A stretch of 51,066 bases of DNA, taken from Shewanella hanedai. Its GTDB lineage: Bacteria; Pseudomonadota; Gammaproteobacteria; Enterobacterales; Shewanellaceae. The notes below the pieces were generated by a model. The model saw only the letters and a program-made list of their open reading frames with translations, searched no databases and was not told the DNA's origin. Location of the stretch: assembly GCF_007197645.1 (NCBI RefSeq), contig NZ_VKGK01000037.1, positions 1 to 51,066 of the forward strand, in the 5' to 3' direction. Shown one piece after another: positions 1 through 7,417 of the stretch. The position numbers were made by a program, and so were the translations under genes. Within the stretch, counting starts at the first letter, position 1. Each line of letters begins with the position of its first letter.

Positions 1-77
1 GAACAGCCATTAAAACACTACAAGGCTTAATTCTGGAGCCACAAGCATGCTATTAAATTCGAGGGGATCCCTCAGAC

Positions 78-417
78 TCAGAGTGTTTTTTGGCAAACTA
101 ATTCAAGGCGAATGGATGACAAAATGGTTGTTCCCTTGTGAGTTCATTCAACGCAGAAGTAGGCAGCCAAAAACACTCCTTACAGGCGAGTTTTAGCGGT
201 GCTGATCCTGTGTTAACGAACTTGACCGTAGAATAACTATGCTCTTCACTCGTTGCAAACCACGTGGTCTTGTATGTTCCCGACATACTTAAGACATTTC
301 CTCCATCCATGGAGGTCAGATGTGGTGAATGTCATTAATGCAGGAGCAATTAATGACCTTGCCTCAGTACCGCTAAATTCTCGCTGAGCGATCAAATCTT
401 TATACTGATTGGTATTA
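78..417 (-). mobile_element. MITE-like repeat, copy A (truncated, with internal insertion)
   Basis: Read on the minus strand this matches the complete element at 7079-7348. It starts with the terminal repeat (400-417) and ends at the internal stretch near 78-110, so the far terminal repeat is missing. About 100 bases near 255-358 have no counterpart in the complete copy. They carry another repeat signature (CTCCATCCATGGAGG, 301-315) and a TCATTAAT/ATTAATGA inverted repeat. I see no convincing gene in 1-414; the only small reading frame here follows the repeat. The terminal repeat overlaps the ribB stop codon. Confidence 0.75.
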
Positions 418-1074
418 TTTAGTACTCGCTTTGGCTATTAAGGCTTTGCGGTATTCGACAATATCCTCAATGGTGAGCACTGGCAGATTATGCAGCTGAC
501 CAAACTCAATGATCTCAGGCAGCCGTGCCATGGTGCCATCAGGGTTGGTGACTTCACATAATACTCCCGCAGGTTTCAGGTCGGCGAGTAACATCAGATC
601 GACAGTTCCTTCCGTGTGTCCTCGGCGAGCAAATACTCCACCCGGTTGAGCGCGAAGAGGATACACATGGCCTGGTTTGGCTAAATCATCTGCAGTGGCG
701 TTATCGGCGATAGCGGCCTTAATGGTGGTAACACGATCTGCAGCAGACACGCCAGTGGTGACGCCCACCTTTGCCTCTATGCTGACAGTAAATGCTGTAC
801 CGTATTGGCTGGAATTATCTTCGACCATAGGTGGCAAGTCTAACAGCTTGATACGTTCATCGGTTAAACAGAGGCAGACTATGCCGCTACACTCACGAAT
901 AAGCAGAGCCATCTGTTCATTGGTTAGTGATTCAGCAGAATAAATAAGATCACCTTCATTCTCTCTGTCCTCGTCATCGACAACGAGTACGCCTCGGCCT
1001 TGTTTGAGGGAGGTGAGAGCGGCGTCAACACGTTCAAATGCTGTACCGAAAGGTGTGAGTAGTGACTGATTCAT
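415..1074 (-). CDS. ribB: 3,4-dihydroxy-2-butanone 4-phosphate synthase
   Basis: This enzyme converts ribulose 5-phosphate to 3,4-dihydroxy-2-butanone 4-phosphate and formate, the four-carbon precursor of riboflavin, in the cytoplasm. The 219-residue protein is the usual length of stand-alone RibB (about 217 in E. coli) and has no fused GTP cyclohydrolase II domain. The DDEDRENEGD motif near residues 33-42 holds the acidic metal and substrate residues, and RRGHTEGTVDLM near 150-161 is the second conserved block. It is monocistronic and lies downstream of an FMN riboswitch on the same strand, so it is probably repressed by FMN. Its TAA stop codon lies in the terminal repeat of the MITE-like element that abuts it. 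Confidence 0.97.
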   Translation of the reverse strand: MNQSLLTPFGTAFERVDAALTSLKQGRGVLVVDDEDRENEGDLIYSAESLTNEQMALLIRECSGIVCLCLTDERIKLLDLPPMVEDNSSQYGTAFTVSIEAKVGVTTGVSAADRVTTIKAAIADNATADDLAKPGHVYPLRAQPGGVFARRGHTEGTVDLMLLADLKPAGVLCEVTNPDGTMARLPEIIEFGQLHNLPVLTIEDIVEYRKALIAKASTK

Positions 1075-1240
1075 GGTTAAAATCCTTAAAAAACGACATT
1101 GGGTTTTCCAGAATCAGGGCGTGCAGAAAATGACGTTGCATAGCTAGCCTTAAAATAAGTGGCTTATGCAAACGTACAATAAGAGGCAAGTTAAGTTGAG
1201 CATTACCGGAAAACGGAATGCTAACTTTTTTGTCTTATAT

Positions 1241-1460
1241 TCTCTTTCATCCGGACTTAGAGGAGTACAAGCTGTTGGCGAGTACTATTCATTACCGTCG
1301 GCTCTGGAGTGTTCTATAAGATAGAGGTCACCAGATCTGCTTGACCCCAAACCACGCAACATTTTTCAATGCTTGAGTGAGTATGGGCGCTCGCGGGCTT
1401 AAGGTTTAGGTAAGCCTAAACGCTATCACCGCCGGTGGGGAGTTTCACCCCGCCCTGAGA
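1241..1460 (-). promoter_or_regulatory. FMN riboswitch (RFN element) upstream of ribB
   Basis: On the minus strand the RFN core is readable. The 5' side has CAGGGCGGGGTGAAACTCCC followed by ACCGGCGGTGAT, then AGCCCGCGAGC, AGATCTGGT and AGCCGACGGT, and the element ends GTCCGGATGAAAGAGA. The outer TCTC and GAGA ends can close the P1 stem. About 166 bases separate it from the ribB start. In that gap a hairpin at 1200-1221 (GCATTCCG/CGGTAATGC) may belong to the expression platform. It has no following T-run, so control may be at translation. That last point is inference. Confidence 0.95.
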
Positions 1461-1622
1461 ATTTACTCATCTAACCACCATGTTGGGCAGATAGTGAGCG
1501 CGAATATGGTGCGCTAATTTAAGGGGAATAACAAGTGGGAAAAGCTTTGCTTTACCTCTCAGGGTTTCGACTTTAGACTCGAACCAAGCAAACGAAGAAT
1601 CATCATCTACCAAGGACGAGTA

Positions 1623-3773
1623 ATGAAGTTCACTGTCAGTGCTATGTTAGCTTGCTTATCGATATTTTTGCTATTAACCCTATCTGTTGGATGTACCTCT
1701 ATGAAAACTGTGACCTCAGTTCAGCCACCTGTTGCTGAAAAAATTCCCCATGAGATGAACCAGCATGGTGTTCAACGTAATGATGATTACTACTGGATGC
1801 GAGATGATGATCGTAAAGATCCTAAAATCATCGCTCATTTAGAAGCGGAAAATAGTTATAAGAAAGCACAATTTGCTCCTTATGAATCGCTGCAACAGAC
1901 GCTATTTGATGAACTGGTGGGACGGTTAGATAAAGATGAATCCAGCGTGCCTTATCTGTGGCACTCACACTGGTATTCCCGCCGTTATCAGCAGGGATTT
2001 GAGTATCCTATTATTGCCAGAAGTAAGGTGTTAGGAGAGACTGAGACAATACTATTGGATGTTAACGTTCGCGCAGAGGGGCAAGATTTTTATGGCCTCG
2101 GCGGCGTTACCGTTAGCCCCGACGAATCTATGTTGGCTTTCGGTGAAGACCTGTTGAGCCGTCGTATGTATAAAATCTACTTCAAATCTATCGAGAGCGG
2201 TGAGTTTCTTAAGGATATTCTAGAGGGCACCGACGGTCGTCTAGTTTGGGCTAATGACAACCAACATGTTTTCTATATCAAGAAAGATCCCCAAACCTTG
2301 TTGGGCAATCAAGTATTCCGCCACCAATTAGGGACAGAGCAAGCCCAAGATGTTTTGGTCTATGAAGAGTTAGATGACACTTATTATATTGCGCTAGGCC
2401 AGAGCTTAGATGAAACGCGCATAGTGCTTCATCACGAAAGTACCATTACCAGCGAAGTCTCGGTGCTTGATGCAGATACTCCACTGGGTCAATTTGTGCC
2501 GCTATTAGCCCGTGAAGAGGGCCATGAATATTCCGTCGCTAAGCTAGGTGATGAGTATTACATCGTGACTAACTGGTTAGCCGAAAACTTCAGATTGATG
2601 AAGGTCAGCGAAAGTGAGTTTGCAGATAAGAGTCAATGGCAGCAAGTGATCGCGGCCGATGATGATGTGCGCATTGAAGATATCTTACTCTTGAAAGACT
2701 TCCTTATCGTGCAGACGCGAGTCAATGGTCTGAGCCACATTGAAGTTCGCCCATTTGGGGAGCAGAACGCTTATCACTTAGCTTTCAGCGATCCAGCTTA
2801 TGTCGTTGGCTTGGATGTGAATGCAAGCCAGCAGAGTGACAAGTTACGAGTCTACTATTCTAGCCCGACAACGCCTGAGTCTATTTACGAATATGACCTA
2901 ACGAGTCCATCGACTCGAGTACTGCTTAAGCAAGAAAAGGTGCTAGGGCAGTTCGATAGTGAGCTTTATCAAGCTGAGCGTCTGTTTATTACTGCCAGAG
3001 ATGGGGTCAAAGTGCCTGTGACTTTGGTGTATCGCAAAGACACATTCAGTAAAGATGGGACAAATCCGCTCTACCAATATGGCTATGGTGCTTATGGACA
3101 CACGATTGAACCTGACTTTGATAGCTCAGCGTTGAGTTTACTCGACAGAGGCGTGGTATATGCTATCGCGCATGTGAGAGGCGGGGAGATGTTAGGACGT
3201 CCTTGGTATGACAATGGCCGTATGTTGAATAAGCAAAACAGCTTTAATGATTTTGTTGATGTAACAAAGGCGTTAACCGAACAGGGCTATGCAGATAGTA
3301 AACGCGTCGTCGCTGCTGGTGGCAGTGCGGGAGGCTTGTTGATGGGCTCAGTGATCAATCAAGCTCCCGAACTTTATTTTGCGGTGGCGGCCCATGTGCC
3401 ATTTGTGGATATTGTGACGACAATGCTGGATGAGTCGATCCCCTTAACGACCAACGAGTACGACGAGTGGGGCAATCCCAATGAGAAAGCCTATTTCGAT
3501 TATATGTTGAGTTACTCACCTTATGATCAGATCACCCGTCAGGATTACCCTCACTTACTGGTGACGACTGGTTTGCATGATTCACAGGTGCAATATTTTG
3601 AGCCAGCGAAGTGGGTGGCCAAACTACGTGATTATAAAACCGATGATAACGAGTTACTGTTCCATATCGATATGGAAGCGGGTCATGGCGGCAAGAGTGG
3701 CCGTTACCGTCGCTATCAAGATACTGCACAGGAGTATGCTTTCTTCCTTGGGCTTTTAGGCTTAGGTAAGTAA
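1623..3773 (+). CDS. Oligopeptidase B-like S9 family peptidase, lipoprotein
   Basis: A serine peptidase of the prolyl oligopeptidase/oligopeptidase B family (S9A), 716 residues. An N-terminal beta-propeller region follows the family hallmark HGVQRNDDYYWMRDD near residues 48-62, and the C-terminal part is an alpha/beta hydrolase. The catalytic triad is visible: Ser568 in GGSAGG, Asp653 in TTGLHDSQV and His688 in EAGHGGKSGR. The family cuts short peptides after basic residues. The N-terminus is a lipoprotein signal with lipobox LSVGC (Cys24), so the enzyme probably acts from a membrane anchor in the periplasm rather than in the cytoplasm as in E. coli PtrB. The start is preceded by AAGGACG. It has no operon partner. 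Confidence 0.93.
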   Translation: MKFTVSAMLACLSIFLLLTLSVGCTSMKTVTSVQPPVAEKIPHEMNQHGVQRNDDYYWMRDDDRKDPKIIAHLEAENSYKKAQFAPYESLQQTLFDELVGRLDKDESSVPYLWHSHWYSRRYQQGFEYPIIARSKVLGETETILLDVNVRAEGQDFYGLGGVTVSPDESMLAFGEDLLSRRMYKIYFKSIESGEFLKDILEGTDGRLVWANDNQHVFYIKKDPQTLLGNQVFRHQLGTEQAQDVLVYEELDDTYYIALGQSLDETRIVLHHESTITSEVSVLDADTPLGQFVPLLAREEGHEYSVAKLGDEYYIVTNWLAENFRLMKVSESEFADKSQWQQVIAADDDVRIEDILLLKDFLIVQTRVNGLSHIEVRPFGEQNAYHLAFSDPAYVVGLDVNASQQSDKLRVYYSSPTTPESIYEYDLTSPSTRVLLKQEKVLGQFDSELYQAERLFITARDGVKVPVTLVYRKDTFSKDGTNPLYQYGYGAYGHTIEPDFDSSALSLLDRGVVYAIAHVRGGEMLGRPWYDNGRMLNKQNSFNDFVDVTKALTEQGYADSKRVVAAGGSAGGLLMGSVINQAPELYFAVAAHVPFVDIVTTMLDESIPLTTNEYDEWGNPNEKAYFDYMLSYSPYDQITRQDYPHLLVTTGLHDSQVQYFEPAKWVAKLRDYKTDDNELLFHIDMEAGHGGKSGRYRRYQDTAQEYAFFLGLLGLGK

Positions 3774-3823
3774 GGGAAGTGAGATTATATGGTGATGCTA
3801 AGTAGCTCCTATATATGATCAAA

Positions 3824-3910
3824 TATGCCTATGTTCAGCTCTTCATTGGGGTGACTGTCGACATTGAGCATCGTTTTAGAGAGCATGGAAGTGGTGGTAT
3901 TAGTGAGTGA
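3824..3910 (+). pseudogene. Fossil fragment of a second GIY-YIG gene
   Basis: Translated in the frame of 3824, this stretch reads LFIGVTVDIEHRFREHGSGG and then hits TGA at 3908-3910. It aligns with LYTGVTIDIVRRFGEHESGG of the intact gene that follows, and the DNA is about 80% identical over some 53 bases. The fragment is in a different frame from the intact gene and has lost the rest of the domain. It looks like the remnant of a tandem duplication. It also creates a misleading in-frame TTG start at 3864 for the real gene. Confidence 0.6.
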
Positions 3911-4154
3911 TACTAAGTGGTATTTGTACATGATTGAATGCGCTAATGGCCACCTTTATACCGGAGTGACTATCGACATTGTTCGTCGCTTTGGTGAGCA
4001 TGAAAGTGGTGGACCCAAGGCGGCAAAATATCTTCGTGGTAAGGGGCCGCTTAAGCTGGTTTATCAAGAGGAGGTTGGTGATCGCTCAAGCGCGTTAAAG
4101 CGCGAACTTGAGATTAAATCTTGGAGTCGAAAAAAGAAATTAGCTTTGCTCTGA
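3903..4154 (+). CDS. GIY-YIG nuclease superfamily protein (UPF0213/YhbQ-like)
   Basis: A small single-domain GIY-YIG protein of 83 residues when started at GTG 3903. It has WYLYMIECANGHLYTGVTID (the GIY-YIG core, here YLY/YTG), the conserved Arg in RRFGEHESGG, and KGPLKLVYQEE with the conserved Glu. This is the length and layout of the UPF0213/YhbQ family, which has suspected DNA nuclease activity but no settled role. I prefer the GTG start because the longer frame from TTG 3864 would add residues encoded by the overlapping fossil fragment in another frame. A weak hairpin at 4163-4193 follows the stop. Confidence 0.88.
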   Translation: MSDTKWYLYMIECANGHLYTGVTIDIVRRFGEHESGGPKAAKYLRGKGPLKLVYQEEVGDRSSALKRELEIKSWSRKKKLALL

Positions 4155-4162
4155 TAGGGTGG

Positions 4163-4193
4163 GCAGCGACTCGAATAATCCTAAAGTCGCTGC
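4163..4193. terminator. Hairpin between convergent genes
   Basis: GCAGCGACT (4163-4171) pairs with AGTCGCTGC (4185-4193) around a 13-base loop. It lies between the convergent GIY-YIG gene and the DUF4097-like lipoprotein gene. No strong T-run follows on either strand, so it may be a weak terminator or a repeat-type hairpin. Confidence 0.4.
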
Positions 4194-4205
4194 GCCGGGA
4201 AGTCT

Positions 4206-4223
4206 TTATACTGATTGGTATTA
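4206..4223 (-). repeat. Solo terminal repeat of the MITE-like element
   Basis: TTATACTGATTGGTATTA here is identical to one end of the complete element at 7331-7348 and of copy A at 400-417, but no element body adjoins it. Its outermost TTA, read on the minus strand, is the TAA stop of the lipoprotein gene at 4221. This is the same arrangement as at ribB. Confidence 0.75.
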
Positions 4224-4976
4224 CTGCATATTGACCTTGCCATCGATGTTATCAAAGCTCAGGCTTCCAGAACCTGCTTCAATGATGCGTAAGCCTTTAG
4301 TATCGTTGACATCAATACTACCTGAACCGTCATCTATGGTGACCATTCCCTGAACCTTCTCGATATCTAGGCTACCTGATCCGTCATTGACGGTGACATC
4401 ACCGTTAACATGCATTATCTCGATTGAACCTGAACCGTCATCCAACATAATACTGCCATTGACGTCCGAGAGTACGATTGAACCAGAACCATCCTCAATA
4501 TTGAGATTGCGGCCTCCCTCAACCTCCAGACTGCCTGAACCATCTTTAATGGCGATATCTGCGCTGGTTCCCTGAATTTTGATACTGCCTGAACCATCAT
4601 CGATATCCATTTTCATCTCTGCAGGCACTTTGACAATCAGGTCGATGTAGGGAGAGTTACCAGAGACGTTATAGCGTTCAAAATTGGCAATAAGGCTTGC
4701 AGAATCACCATCTTTTTCAAGAGTGAGAATAGGGTTTATTCCTTCATAGGTGTAGATGTCTGCTTCAAGCTTGATATGAGTTAGACCAACAATTCCCTGT
4801 ATTTCTAAAGCGCCAGCTCCTGTCTCGGCAACCAGTGCATTAAGGCCATTAGCGTCTAATTGAAGTGATTGATGAGTGTGCTCGGAAGGACCTCTTCCTG
4901 CTCCGTTTACATTAATAATACAGCCAGTTAAAAATAGAGCTGTGAGGCCTGCAAGGGCAATAGGTCGTAACATCAT
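4221..4976 (-). CDS. Lipoprotein with DGSGS repeats (DUF4097/DUF2807-like)
   Basis: A 251-residue predicted lipoprotein with signal peptide and lipobox LTGC (Cys19). After about 120 residues there are seven copies of a (D/A)GSGS motif, at residues 127, 145, 162, 180, 198, 216 and 234. The period is close to 18 residues, and each copy is preceded by alternating hydrophobic residues. This pattern fits the DUF4097/DUF2807 beta-helical or beta-solenoid fold seen in putative adhesin-like envelope proteins. Function is unknown. It is a single gene transcribed towards the GIY-YIG gene. Its stop codon is supplied by a solo terminal repeat. The repeated coding DNA could expand or contract by recombination. 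Confidence 0.82.
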   Translation of the reverse strand: MMLRPIALAGLTALFLTGCIINVNGAGRGPSEHTHQSLQLDANGLNALVAETGAGALEIQGIVGLTHIKLEADIYTYEGINPILTLEKDGDSASLIANFERYNVSGNSPYIDLIVKVPAEMKMDIDDGSGSIKIQGTSADIAIKDGSGSLEVEGGRNLNIEDGSGSIVLSDVNGSIMLDDGSGSIEIMHVNGDVTVNDGSGSLDIEKVQGMVTIDDGSGSIDVNDTKGLRIIEAGSGSLSFDNIDGKVNMQ

Positions 4977-5246
4977 TTTCTTAAGTCCTTTTTAAATATC
5001 TGGCAATCTATTGCGGTTTTTATACTTAGCCGTAATGTTAACTACGCAGATTCAGTTTTCGAGTGAGTTCTCTCTGTTGCGCTTGAATATGCAGGGTTTG
5101 CGCCAGTTCTGTATCTGCATGTTTTATAAATGTTATTTTATTTATAAAAGGTAAGGTGATAACTTGTATGCCCAATAGATGGGGGATAGGACAATTTGTT
5201 GGTGATTTTCCCACACGAGAAGCAACAATATTAAGAGGTGTAGATA

Positions 5247-6041
5247 ATGGATTACTTAGCGATCAATAAAAGCGCATGGGATAAGCGTACCCAAGTTCAT
5301 GTAGGTTCTAAATTTTATGATGTCGATGGTTTCCTTGCCGGAAACAGCGCATTAATGGAGATAGAGCTTGATGAGTTGGATGTTAAAGGCAAAAGCTTAC
5401 TACACCTGCAGTGTCATTTTGGACTCGATACCTTGTCTTGGGCGCGTGAAGGCGCCCAAGTTACTGGTATTGATCTTTCATCCGTTGCTATCGAGCAGGC
5501 ACAAGAATTAGCCCAGCGTAGTCAGCTTGAAGCAGAGTTTATCTGCAGTGATGTCTATGCAGCGCCCGAGAAGCTTAATCGTCAGTTTGATATTGTATTT
5601 ACTTCATATGGGGCCATCTGTTGGCTACCGGATCTGACGCTCTGGGCACAAGTCATCAAGGATTGCCTAAAGCCCGGTGGTGAGTTCTACATGGTGGAGT
5701 TCCATCCTTTAGAAGCGTTATTCGATGGCTATAGTTACTTTTCTCAAGCTGAACCCGATGTCGACGAAGAGGGAACCTACACTGAGAACTGCACTGGAGA
5801 GAAAGATACCTTAGTGACTTGGCCACATCCCATCTCTGAGGTGCTTAATGCGCTCATGGGTGTTGGACTTGAGATCAAGATGTATAACGAGTTTGACTTT
5901 AGCCCCTATGATGCGTTTGCCAATTTGGAGAAAGAGGTAGTGACTGATCCACAAGATAAACCTCGCTCGCGCTATGTGTTGAAGCACAATGAGCAGCGTG
6001 TACCGCTAGTGTATTCTATCTCTGCCATAAAGAAGCCTTAA
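5247..6041 (+). CDS. Class I SAM-dependent methyltransferase
   Basis: A 264-residue cytoplasmic protein with the Rossmann-fold methyltransferase signature. Motif I is LLHLQCHFGLDTLSWA near residues 51-66, the acidic strand end is GIDLS near 74-78, and FDIVFTSYGAICWL near 115-128 is the motif IV region. LKPGGEFYMVEF near 142-153 is the post-substrate strand. This places it in the Methyltransf_11/25 group. The substrate cannot be told from sequence. AAGAGG lies a suitable distance before ATG 5247. It has no obvious operon partner; the next gene on this strand starts 140 bases on. Confidence 0.88.
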   Translation: MDYLAINKSAWDKRTQVHVGSKFYDVDGFLAGNSALMEIELDELDVKGKSLLHLQCHFGLDTLSWAREGAQVTGIDLSSVAIEQAQELAQRSQLEAEFICSDVYAAPEKLNRQFDIVFTSYGAICWLPDLTLWAQVIKDCLKPGGEFYMVEFHPLEALFDGYSYFSQAEPDVDEEGTYTENCTGEKDTLVTWPHPISEVLNALMGVGLEIKMYNEFDFSPYDAFANLEKEVVTDPQDKPRSRYVLKHNEQRVPLVYSISAIKKP

Positions 6042-6181
6042 GTTAAGATGAAGCTGCAGGGTTTGACCTAATGTATAAGTCGTAAATCAATAGGAATAAC
6101 CTCTGCTTTTTTCGCTTTCAATGATCATTCGTCTAGTGTGTGCTATAAGCTAGTTATCTTTACAATCAGTACCTGTTGTTT

Positions 6182-7054
6182 ATGCGTATTATTTTAGCTT
6201 TGGTTACCTTGTTATGCTGTCATCAAGCGCTGTCGGCAGATCCTGTGTTGATCCAGTCGCCACAATCCGAAGATGATGCCAGCTATCGTTATTATGTGGA
6301 CCTTATTTCACAGGTATTGAGTAACACACAAGATGAGTATGGCGAGGCAAAGTTAGTCGAGACGGGTTCCTCATACACCCAACATCGTGGGTTAAGTGTA
6401 CTTGATTCCGGTCAAATATCGGTATTCTGGGCTGGCACAGACCCCAAACGAGAGCGAAGATATCATGTTGTCCGTGTTCCATTAATGGCTGGCCTGCTTG
6501 GGATTAGGGTACCGGTTATCCTTGCCTCACAGCATCATCTTTTTCAAACATTGGATAATGAGGATCAACTTAAGTCACTTACTGCTTGTCAGGGAACGCA
6601 TTGGCCAGATACCGATATTCTTGAAAAGAACGGGTATCAGGTAGAGAAGGTGACCAAGTTTGAATCCATGTATTCAATGTTGAGACAAGGGCGCTGTGAT
6701 TACTTTCCCCGAGGGATAGGAGAGGTATATGCTGAACTGGCCCATGAAAGTAACCAAGATATGATGGCCATCAAAAACCTGCTGCTTATCTACCCCATGC
6801 CCATGTACATTTTCCTCAGTAAGGGTAACAAACAGCTTGCTGAGCGATTAACACAAGGACTAAATGTGATGGCAGAACAGGGCGAAATTTTTGAATTTGT
6901 TCGACAGCATCCTGCCACTCAAGGGGTGTTTCCGTTAGCGCAATATAATAACGCTAAGCAGTTCAAACTTACCAACCACCTACTACCCGATACCACTGAG
7001 CTGGATAACCCTTTGTTGTGGTTTGAAATAGAGTCAGAGTTCGAGGCTAAATAA
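6182..7054 (+). CDS. Periplasmic substrate-binding-protein-like protein
   Basis: With ATG 6182 the product has 290 residues and begins with a clear signal peptide (MRIILALVTLLCCHQALSA) cleaved before DPV. The mature part resembles the bilobal periplasmic binding fold of family 3 solute-binding proteins: two-lobe length, the segment SMYSMLRQGRCDYFPRG typical of the second lobe, and a C-terminal helix. No ABC permease or ATPase lies nearby, so it may be an orphan sensor-type or uncharacterised exported protein. An upstream in-frame TTG (6176) is possible but would add only two residues and gains no ribosome binding site. Confidence 0.7.
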   Translation: MRIILALVTLLCCHQALSADPVLIQSPQSEDDASYRYYVDLISQVLSNTQDEYGEAKLVETGSSYTQHRGLSVLDSGQISVFWAGTDPKRERRYHVVRVPLMAGLLGIRVPVILASQHHLFQTLDNEDQLKSLTACQGTHWPDTDILEKNGYQVEKVTKFESMYSMLRQGRCDYFPRGIGEVYAELAHESNQDMMAIKNLLLIYPMPMYIFLSKGNKQLAERLTQGLNVMAEQGEIFEFVRQHPATQGVFPLAQYNNAKQFKLTNHLLPDTTELDNPLLWFEIESEFEAK

Positions 7055-7055
7055 A

Positions 7056-7080
7056 AAGGTCGCGTATAGAATGCGACCTT
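7056..7080. terminator. Stem-loop terminator
   Basis: AAGGTCGC (7056-7063) pairs with GCGACCTT (7073-7080) around a 9-base loop. On the minus strand the stem is followed by TTTTTATTT, a good intrinsic terminator for transcripts from the M14 peptidase gene that have read through the MITE-like element. It also lies immediately after the binding-protein-like gene on the plus strand. Confidence 0.65.
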
Positions 7081-7348
7081 ATACCAATCAGTATAAAGAT
7101 TTGATCGCTCAGCGAGAGTTTCGCGGTTCTGAGGCAAGGCAGCGAGTGAAGAGCATAGTTATTCTACGGTTAAGCTCGTTAACACAGCATCAGAACCGCT
7201 AAAACTCGCCTGTAAGGAGTGTTTTTGGCTGCCTACTTCTGCGTTGAATGAACTCATAAGGGAACAACCATTATGTCATCCATTCGCCTTGAATTAGTTT
7301 GCCAAAAAACACTCTGAGTAGATCAACTTCTTATACTGATTGGTATTA
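7079..7348 (+). mobile_element. MITE-like repeat, complete copy B
   Basis: The element is bounded by perfect 16-base terminal inverted repeats, ATACCAATCAGTATAA (7081-7096) and TTATACTGATTGGTAT (7331-7346). The outer two bases are nearly symmetric. It encodes no plausible protein. Internally GGAGTGTTTTTGGC (7215-7228) is complementary to GCCAAAAAACACTCT (7301-7315), so the transcript can fold. Copy A at 78-417 shares nearly all of the interior, and a solo end lies at 4206-4223. This fits a non-autonomous miniature transposable element. No transposase is present in the window. Confidence 0.8.
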
Positions 7349-7417
7349 GTTGCGATAAGTGCTTTGTCGTCACAGCGAATCGTCACCGCCGTTAGCTTAC
7401 CGCTTCAATTTTCACCC

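Noticed and set aside
3..56. Open frame TAIKTLQGLILEPQACY ending TAA at 54-56, possibly the end of a gene entering the window.
   Set aside because: Seventeen codons without a recognisable family are not enough; the frame may be open by chance, and the upstream sequence is outside the window.
677..943. Plus-strand frame of 88 codons opposite ribB.
   Set aside because: It lies entirely antisense to a well-identified gene and has no family resemblance.
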